Under the pieces are notes generated by a model. The model did not search any database and was not told the origin of the DNA. It saw only the letters and a list, made by a program, of their open reading frames with translations. Of a stretch of DNA of 64,000 nucleotides, positions 58,944-64,000 are shown piece by piece. The stretch's first letter is position 1, and each line of letters starts with the position of its first letter. Origin of the DNA: Jiella sonneratiae (lineage in GTDB: Bacteria > Pseudomonadota > Alphaproteobacteria > Rhizobiales > Rhizobiaceae); assembly GCF_017353515.1 (NCBI RefSeq), contig NZ_JAFMPY010000005.1, positions 186,001 through 250,000 of the forward strand. The letters are read 5' to 3'. A program made the translations under genes and the position numbers.

Positions 58944-58961
58944 GGCGCCGCCGCGTGCGCC

Positions 58962-60245
58962 TCATGCCAGGATGTGTTCGCCGCCGTCGACCGGGATGAC
59001 CGTGCCGGTGATCCGCCGCGCCGCGTCCGAAACCAGGAAGGCGGCGAGATTGCCGACGTCGCCGATCTCGACGAGATGGCCTTCGGGCGCCCGGGCGGCA
59101 GCCTTTTCCAGAAGTTCGTCGAAGCGGTCGAGGCCGCTCGCCGCCCTCGTGCGGATCGGCCCGGGCGAGATCGCATGCGCCCGGATGCCCTTCGGGCCGA
59201 GTTCCGCCGCGACGTAGCGCATGGCGCTTTCGAGCGCCGCCTTCACCGGACCCATCAGATTGTAGTTCTCGACCACGCGCTCCGAGCCGTAGAAGGAGAC
59301 GGCGAGAAGGCAGCCGCCCTCACTCATCAGCGGTTCGGCGAGATGCGCCATGCGGACGAAGGAGTGGCAGGAGACGTCCATGGCGAGCGCGAAGCCGGCC
59401 GGGGAGGAATCCGTCACCCTGCCGTGGAGATCCTCGCGCGGGGCGTAGGCGATCGAATGGAGCAGGAAGTCGAGGCCGCCCCATTCGGCCTTCACCCGCT
59501 CGAAGACCGCTTCGAGCTGGCCCGGCTCGCGCACGTCGCAGGGCATGACGAGGTCGCAGGGCAGCGTGTCGGTCACGGACCTGACGAAGGGCTCGGCCTT
59601 GGCGTTGACGTAGGTCGCGGCGAGCTTGGCGCCGGCCCTGGCGAAGGCCGCGGCGCAGCCGGAGGCGATGGAGTGCTCGTTGGCGATGCCGAGGACGAGG
59701 CCGCGCTTGCCGCGCAGGTCGACGATCGGCGGCTCGCTGGCGACGCGCCGCCCGAGGTGGATTTCGGGCAGGACGACGCGCGGCCGCCGGATCTTCGCCG
59801 TCGGCGCCCGCACATGCGCCGTGCCGATGATCACCGGGGCGCCGTCCTGATTGGTGCAGAGACAGTCGAGGAAGAGATCGGGCTTGCCGTCGTCGGCCTT
59901 CTTGGTGACGGTGAGCGTCGCCGTCACCGTGTCGCCGATCGAGACGGGCCGCAGGAATTTCAGCTCCTGCGACAGATAGATCGTGCCCGGCCCCGGAAGC
60001 CGGGTGCCGAGGACGCTGGAGATGACGCCCGCCCCCAGCATGCCGTGGGCGACGACGTGGTGGAACATGTCGGTCGCCGCATAGGCGGGGTCGAGATGGG
60101 CGGGATTGACGTCGCCGGAGACGAGGGCGAACAGCTCGATGTCCTCTTGCGTGATCCTGCGGGAGAGGCTGGCCGAGTCGCCGACGGCGATCTCCGCGAA
60201 GGTGCGGTTCTCGATCGTCGCCCGGCCGGCGAGGGGATCGCTCAT
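58962..60245 (-). CDS. fusion of MaoC-like (R)-enoyl-CoA hydratase and FabI-like enoyl reductase
   Basis: A 427-residue two-domain protein. Residues about 8-145: hot-dog MaoC/PhaJ-like domain with the hydratase motif FALVSGDVNPAHLDPAYA near 38-55. Residues about 175-427: SDR enoyl reductase of the FabI type, with GLVLGIANEHSIASG near 178-192 replacing the usual Rossmann GxxxGxG, and the YNLMGPVK catalytic Tyr-Lys pair near 325-332. The two domains would act in opposite directions between crotonyl-CoA and 3-hydroxybutyryl-CoA or butyryl-CoA. It follows phaC by 10 bp, so it is in the PHA operon. Confidence 0.88.
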   Translation of the reverse strand: MSDPLAGRATIENRTFAEIAVGDSASLSRRITQEDIELFALVSGDVNPAHLDPAYAATDMFHHVVAHGMLGAGVISSVLGTRLPGPGTIYLSQELKFLRPVSIGDTVTATLTVTKKADDGKPDLFLDCLCTNQDGAPVIIGTAHVRAPTAKIRRPRVVLPEIHLGRRVASEPPIVDLRGKRGLVLGIANEHSIASGCAAAFARAGAKLAATYVNAKAEPFVRSVTDTLPCDLVMPCDVREPGQLEAVFERVKAEWGGLDFLLHSIAYAPREDLHGRVTDSSPAGFALAMDVSCHSFVRMAHLAEPLMSEGGCLLAVSFYGSERVVENYNLMGPVKAALESAMRYVAAELGPKGIRAHAISPGPIRTRAASGLDRFDELLEKAAARAPEGHLVEIGDVGNLAAFLVSDAARRITGTVIPVDGGEHILA

Positions 60246-60255
60246 GGCTCGGCCC

Positions 60256-62028
60256 TCAGTGCTCGTGGACGTAGGTGCCCGGCGCATCGGCGATCGCCGG
60301 ATGGCGCTCCGAGCCGGTCGGCGGCGGCACGATCTCCTCGCCCGAACGGGCGGCGAGCCATGCGAACCAGGCCGGCCACCACGATCCGTCGCGCCGTTCG
60401 GCCTCGCCGCACCACTCGTCCGGCCCGACATAGCGGCCGTTTGCCGGGCGCGTCTTCATCCGGAAGCGCCGGTTCGGATGGCCGGGCTCCGAGACGATGC
60501 CGGCATTGTGGCCGCCGGAGGTGAGGACGAAGGTGATCTCGGCGTCGCTGAGGAGATGGATCTTGTGCACCGAGCGCCACGGCGCGACGTGGTCGGTCTC
60601 GGTGCCGACGACGAAGAACGGCACGTCGATGTCGCTCACCGCGACGGGTTTCCCCGCGACCTCGAACCGGCCTTCGGCAAGGGCGTCTTCGAGGAAGAAG
60701 CGGCGGAGATATTCCTCGTGCATCCGCGCCGGCATCCGCGTGCCGTCGGCATTCCAGGCCATCAGGTCGCTGGCATGTTCGCGCTCGCCGAGAAGATAGC
60801 TGCGGATGAGCCGCGACCAGATCAGGTCGTTGGAGCGCAGAAGCTGGAAGGCGCCGGCCATCTGGCGGCTGTCGAGGGTTCCGCGCTCGCGCATCACGTC
60901 GGCGAGGAACGCCACCTGGTCCTCGGTGATGAAGATCTGCAGCTCGCCGGCCTCGGTGAAATCGGTCTGGGCACAGAGCAGCGTGACGCTCGCCAGCCGC
61001 GCGTCGCCGTCGCGCGCCATGGCGGCCGCGGCGACGGTGAGGAGCGTGCCCCCGAGGCAGTAGCCGCAGGCATGCACCTTCGCCCCGCCGCAGATATCCT
61101 CGACGGCGGCGAGCGCCGCCATCACCCCCTCGCGGCGATAGTCGTCGAAGCCGACGTCGCCGAGCTCGGGCCCCGGATTGCGCCAGGAGATGGCGAACAC
61201 CGTGTGTCCGGCCGCGACGAGATGCCGGATCAGCGAATTTTCCGGCGACAGATCGAGGATGTAGTATTTCATGATCCAGGCCGGCACGATCAGCACCGGC
61301 TCGCGCGCCACGGTCTGCGTCGTCGGGCGGTACTGGATGAGTTCGATGAGCCGGTTGCGGAAGACCACCTTGCCCGGCGTCGCGGCGAGATCCCTGCCGA
61401 CGACGAGGGCGGCCGGATCAGCGGGGCGCCCGTTCAGCGCCTCGGCGAGATCGGTGGCGAAATTCGCCGCGCCGTCGACGAGGTTGGATCCCATGGTCGC
61501 GACGGTCGCGTCGATGACTTCCGGATTGAGGCACGGGAAGTTGGTCGGCGAGGCGACGTCGGCGAACTGGCGCGCGGCGAAGGCGACGATCCGCTGGTGC
61601 CTCTTGGCAAGGCCCGGCAATTCGCGGGTCGCCTCGGCCCACCAGTCCTCGCCGAGCAGGAAGGCCTGGCGGTAGAGCGAATAGGGCATCGTCTTCCAGG
61701 CCTCGACGGCGAAGCGGCGGTCGTTCGCGGCCGGCTCGATCACCTCCTCCCCGGCGCAGGCGCGCAGGAACTTCTGCCAGTTGACCACCGCATGTCCGGC
61801 GAGTTCGGCCCGCCGCCACGGTGCGTTGGCGAGATGCAGGGCCCAGTCGGCCACCGCCATGCCGAGGCCGGAGGGCGACAGCCCGCCGGTGAGCCGCCCC
61901 TCGAAGGCATGCAGCCGCCCGTCCGGGCCGGCGGCATCGTCGCGGCCGGGGGCAGGGTCGGGCAGGGCTTCGCAGGGGGCCGGGAGACGCTCCGACGCGA
62001 CCTGCACGGCGTTCGTGAACTGGTTCAA
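60256..62028 (-). CDS. phaC: poly(3-hydroxyalkanoate) synthase, class I
   Basis: Polymerises (R)-3-hydroxyacyl-CoA into storage granules. The 590-residue alpha/beta-hydrolase has the lipase-like box GYCLGG with the nucleophile Cys324, Asp in VGTETDHVAPW near 476 and His in SGGHNAGIV near 507. WRNPGPELGDVGFDDYRREG and an N-terminal domain with the DRRFAVEAWKTMPYSL segment are typical of class I. The start is TTG at 62028 with CGGAGGC six bases before it. An FNR-type box at 62085-62098 (minus strand) lies at the class II position for a start near 62050. Confidence 0.95.
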   Translation of the reverse strand: MNQFTNAVQVASERLPAPCEALPDPAPGRDDAAGPDGRLHAFEGRLTGGLSPSGLGMAVADWALHLANAPWRRAELAGHAVVNWQKFLRACAGEEVIEPAANDRRFAVEAWKTMPYSLYRQAFLLGEDWWAEATRELPGLAKRHQRIVAFAARQFADVASPTNFPCLNPEVIDATVATMGSNLVDGAANFATDLAEALNGRPADPAALVVGRDLAATPGKVVFRNRLIELIQYRPTTQTVAREPVLIVPAWIMKYYILDLSPENSLIRHLVAAGHTVFAISWRNPGPELGDVGFDDYRREGVMAALAAVEDICGGAKVHACGYCLGGTLLTVAAAAMARDGDARLASVTLLCAQTDFTEAGELQIFITEDQVAFLADVMRERGTLDSRQMAGAFQLLRSNDLIWSRLIRSYLLGEREHASDLMAWNADGTRMPARMHEEYLRRFFLEDALAEGRFEVAGKPVAVSDIDVPFFVVGTETDHVAPWRSVHKIHLLSDAEITFVLTSGGHNAGIVSEPGHPNRRFRMKTRPANGRYVGPDEWCGEAERRDGSWWPAWFAWLAARSGEEIVPPPTGSERHPAIADAPGTYVHEH

Positions 62029-62084
62029 CGCATGCCTCCGATCTCGTTCCGGCCCGTTCCTAGCCGCCGCCCCGGCGGCAGGCT

Positions 62085-62098
62085 TTGCGATAGATCAA
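62085..62098. promoter_or_regulatory. FNR/FixK-type box in front of phaC
   Basis: Read on the minus strand: TTGATCTATCGCAA (TTGAT-N4-CGCAA, a common FixK variant). Centre 62091.5; a -10-like TAGGAA lies at 62057-62062 on the minus strand, predicting a start near 62050 and an activator position near -41. This matches the layout of the box before the ATPase operon. Confidence 0.65.
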
Positions 62099-62155
62099 GG
62101 GTCCGCATCCCCGCCCCCGCACCCCCGCACTCGCGCGCATCGCGGCGGGGAGGGT

Positions 62156-62169
62156 TTGATCTCGCTCAA
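62156..62169. promoter_or_regulatory. FNR/FixK-type box in front of the host-attachment-family gene
   Basis: TTGATCTCGCTCAA (TTGAT-N4-CTCAA), centre 62162.5, 72 bp before the ATG at 62241. GATACG at about 62195-62200 could be part of the -10 region. One mismatch in the right half makes it weaker than the other two boxes. Confidence 0.55.
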
Positions 62170-62240
62170 GGCGAAGCGCGCGAAGACGCGGTGGGATACG
62201 CTTCGATAGCGGCCGAAGCCGCCCTGGCGGAGTTGCGAGA

Positions 62241-62645
62241 ATGATCCTTCCGAACGGTGCGATCGTCGCCGTTGCCGACGGCACGACCCTGAAGCTCTTT
62301 CGCAATCGTGCGGCGGAGCCCCACATCGATCTCGCGGTCTGGGACGACCCGGAGATCGCGGCGAAGAATCCGGGTTCGGGCGGCCGGCATCGCCTGAGTT
62401 CGGCCAATCCCGATTCCGATCGCGGCGCCGAGGACGGCTTCGCCGCCGGCATCGCCGCCTGCCTCAACCAGATGGCCCTCGACCACGGCTTCGACCATCT
62501 GTTCCTCATCGCCGACCCGCGCACGTTGGGCGAGTTGCGTCGGCACTTCCACCCGAGGCTCCGCTCGAGGATCGTCGGCGAATTGTCCAAGGATCTCACC
62601 GCCCATCCGGCCGAGGACGTGGCGGAGGCGATCCGGCGGGCATGA
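62241..62645 (+). CDS. host-attachment-protein-family protein
   Basis: A 134-residue protein of the host_attach (baeRF-type) family: MILPNGAIVAVADGTTLKLF near 1-20, LFIAD-like FDHLFLIADPRTLGELRR near 84-101 and RIVGELSKDLTAHPAEDV near 109-126. These are eRF1-domain-3-like folds with unknown bacterial role, often found next to stress or microaerobic genes. Its 3' end overlaps the cytochrome gene by 4 nt (ATGA). It is the first plus-strand gene from the divergent FNR-controlled region. Confidence 0.83.
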   Translation: MILPNGAIVAVADGTTLKLFRNRAAEPHIDLAVWDDPEIAAKNPGSGGRHRLSSANPDSDRGAEDGFAAGIAACLNQMALDHGFDHLFLIADPRTLGELRRHFHPRLRSRIVGELSKDLTAHPAEDVAEAIRRA

Positions 62646-62995
62646 GGGGGAGAACGCGCATGCGAGGCAACCTTGCGGCCACCGCGATGCACGGCCTTCG
62701 AACCGCGCTGGCGTTCTGCCTGCTCGCGCCCGGCATCGTCCATGCCGGGCCGAGAGGCGATCCGGCGGAGGGCAGGCGGCTTGCCGAACGCTGGTGCGCC
62801 AACTGCCACATCGTGTCGCCCGAGCAGCGCGCCGGCACCGCCGACGTCCTGACCTTCGAGGCGATCGCGAGGAAGACCACCGACTTCGATGCCCTCGCGG
62901 CCTTCCTTGCCGATCCGCATCCGGTCATGGCCGACATCGGCCTGACGCAGCGCGAGATCGCCGATCTCGTCGCCTATATCGCCAGCCTCCGCTGA
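62642..62995 (+). CDS. small c-type cytochrome (exported)
   Basis: A 117-residue periplasmic monohaem cytochrome c. The heme-binding motif CANCH is at Cys52-His56; the sixth ligand is likely Met in ADPHPVMADIG near 99-103. The signal sequence lies at about 1-35 (LRTALAFCLLAPGIVHA); several upstream ATGs (residues 1, 7, 16) are possible starts. ATG at 62642 is translationally coupled to the preceding gene. A role in electron transfer under low oxygen is inferred from context. Confidence 0.87.
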   Translation: MRGRTRMRGNLAATAMHGLRTALAFCLLAPGIVHAGPRGDPAEGRRLAERWCANCHIVSPEQRAGTADVLTFEAIARKTTDFDALAAFLADPHPVMADIGLTQREIADLVAYIASLR

Positions 62996-63038
62996 GCGCT
63001 GGCCGTCGCGGCCGACAAACTTCGCGCTGCGTTCCGCA

Positions 63039-63671
63039 CTATCCGTGATTGCGCGCCCTGGCCTTGGCGAGCGCCGCCTTGACGTCCTCCATCCGCGGCA
63101 CGCCGGGAAACAGCACCGTGCCGGCGACGAAGGCCGGCGTCCCGCTGAAGCCGAAGCCGTCGGCCTGGGCGTAGTTGCGGCTCAAGAGCCCGTCGATCGC
63201 CGCCTTGTCGCGCCGGTAGTTCTCCTTCAGCACGGCGATCTTGAAGCCGGCCCCGACCAGCGTGTCGTCGATCATCTTGGTGGTGAGACGGCCCCTCGTC
63301 TTCATCAGCGCGTCGAGCGCCTGCGGCCGGTATTTGCCGGCGGCGAGCGTCAGCTGCGAGGCATAGACCGACTCGTCCCCGAAGATCGGCCAGTCCTTCA
63401 GGAGATAGCGGACGTTCCCGTCCTCGCGGACGAGCCTGCCGACGTCGGGATAGATCTTCTTGCAGTAGGGGCACTGGAAGTCGAAATATTCGACGAGATT
63501 GACGTCGCCGCGCGGATTGCCGAGGACCGGCGCGCCGGGATCGCCGAACACTTCCTGCGGCGTCGGGTCCGGCGGCATGCCGGCGGCCTTCGCCGCGCCG
63601 ATTGCCGCTGCACCGAAGGCCGCGGTGGCGCCGACGAGGAAGCCGCGACGGCCGAGCGTCGGATGATGCAT
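63039..63671 (-). CDS. DsbA-family thiol:disulfide oxidoreductase (exported)
   Basis: A 210-residue protein with a Tat-type signal (LGRRGFLVGATAAFGAAAIG) and a thioredoxin/DsbA domain with the active site Cys67-Pro-Tyr-Cys70 (FDFQCPYCKK). The cis-proline region is GFSGTPAFVAG near 177. It resembles the DsbA/27-kDa outer-membrane-type group (DSBA-like thioredoxin). ATG 63671 has AAGGAG seven bases upstream. It is convergent with the cytochrome gene, 43 bp apart. Confidence 0.88.
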   Translation of the reverse strand: MHHPTLGRRGFLVGATAAFGAAAIGAAKAAGMPPDPTPQEVFGDPGAPVLGNPRGDVNLVEYFDFQCPYCKKIYPDVGRLVREDGNVRYLLKDWPIFGDESVYASQLTLAAGKYRPQALDALMKTRGRLTTKMIDDTLVGAGFKIAVLKENYRRDKAAIDGLLSRNYAQADGFGFSGTPAFVAGTVLFPGVPRMEDVKAALAKARARNHG

Positions 63672-64000
63672 GCGAATTCTCCTTTTTGGTGATGGCCGAA
63701 GCGTCGCCCGGATGGGCGATCGCGCGAATCTGCGGGCCGGGCACGGCGATCGGCCCGAACTCCCACGCGAGAGAAGAGATGCCGTCGGTGCGTCGCCGAT
63801 CGCGCCTTCTCTGCAGCGATCGTCCTGACGCGATTGCCTTGGGCGGCCGGTCGTCCCGATTCTCGTCGTCCCGATTTTCCCGTCCCCCGCCTTTCTCGGC
63901 CCCGACTTTCTCGGTCCCGATACGGGAGCCGGGAGGGCCGCCGGCTCTGCGGGGTCTTTCCGCCATCCCCGCAACCGGCACGGTCCTTGCGGTTCGTCGC
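63672..64000 (-). other. 329-bp region upstream of the DsbA-like gene
   Basis: I see no gene. The DsbA frame stays open to about 63974, but that part has no homology-like features and no good start. A pyrimidine-rich stretch (cgtcgtcccgattttcccgt...ccccgactttctcggtcccg) from 63860 to 63920 contains the short direct repeat TCTCGG(C/T)CCCGA. The dsbA promoter should lie here. Confidence 0.35.

Noticed and set aside
63672-63974. N-terminal extension of the DsbA-like protein
   Set aside because: The extension is low-complexity and Arg-rich; the Tat-type signal starting at 63671 with a good ribosome-binding site is the natural start.

Overview
The window is very GC-rich throughout and looks like chromosome of a methylotrophic alphaproteobacterium of the order Hyphomicrobiales (Rhizobiales). 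The reasons are a serine-cycle gene block, the carboxylase and mutase steps of the ethylmalonyl-CoA pathway, polyhydroxyalkanoate synthase, FNR/FixK-type boxes, and palindromic intergenic elements of the kind scattered through Hyphomicrobiales genomes. I see no rRNA, tRNA, CRISPR array, transposase or phage gene. Genus-level assignment is not possible from this sequence alone.

Region 1 (1-11,430): C1 assimilation. ftfL-folD (minus strand) carry formate onto tetrahydrofolate and on to methylene-H4F. Divergent from them is a LuxR-type regulator whose receiver domain has lost its phospho-acceptor Asp. Then, on the plus strand, come malyl-CoA lyase, malate-CoA ligase beta and alpha, hydroxypyruvate reductase, glycerate 2-kinase (MOFRL type) and a divergent class-V aminotransferase that is probably the serine-glyoxylate aminotransferase. 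PEP carboxylase, glyA, enolase, mtdA and fch are not in the window.

Region 2 (11,440-33,700): a catabolic island for a nitrogen-containing cyclic compound. All minus-strand genes from about 28,000 down to 11,676 could work together: PxpA-like (LamB/YcsF), AraC regulator, HyuA/HyuB ATP-dependent hydantoinase/oxoprolinase, a sugar-type ABC importer with a TorT-like binding protein, a three-subunit molybdenum hydroxylase and a class-III aminotransferase. The hydroxylase plus aminotransferase block is flanked by two direct copies of a ~164-bp element with two hairpins. A LysR regulator and a divergent plus-strand operon follow: biotin carboxyl carrier, biotin carboxylase, PxpB, PxpC and a GntR regulator. 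Working model (inference): import, oxidation to a lactam, ATP-dependent ring opening, transamination, with a second 5-oxoproline/lactam system beside it.

Region 3 (33,770-42,300): an AGXT2L-like phospho-lyase and a divergent hydroxylysine-kinase-like phosphotransferase with palindromic operator-like sites between them, then a giant DUF4011-helicase-Vsr protein related to the Hhe anti-phage type.

Region 4 (42,420-51,210): methylmalonyl-CoA mutase, propionyl-CoA carboxylase alpha and beta, interrupted by a small DUF4160/DUF2442 gene group, an HXXEE membrane protein and a YghU-type glutathione transferase. These fit glyoxylate regeneration for the serine cycle.

Region 5 (51,570-64,000): a DUF4405 membrane protein; a complete N-type ATPase operon (atpDCQRBEFAG) behind a near-ideal FNR/FixK class II promoter; a MaoC-FabI fusion and PHA synthase; a host-attachment-family protein; a c-type cytochrome; and a DsbA-like thiol oxidoreductase. 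FNR-type boxes in front of phaC and the host-attachment gene suggest that this block responds to low oxygen.
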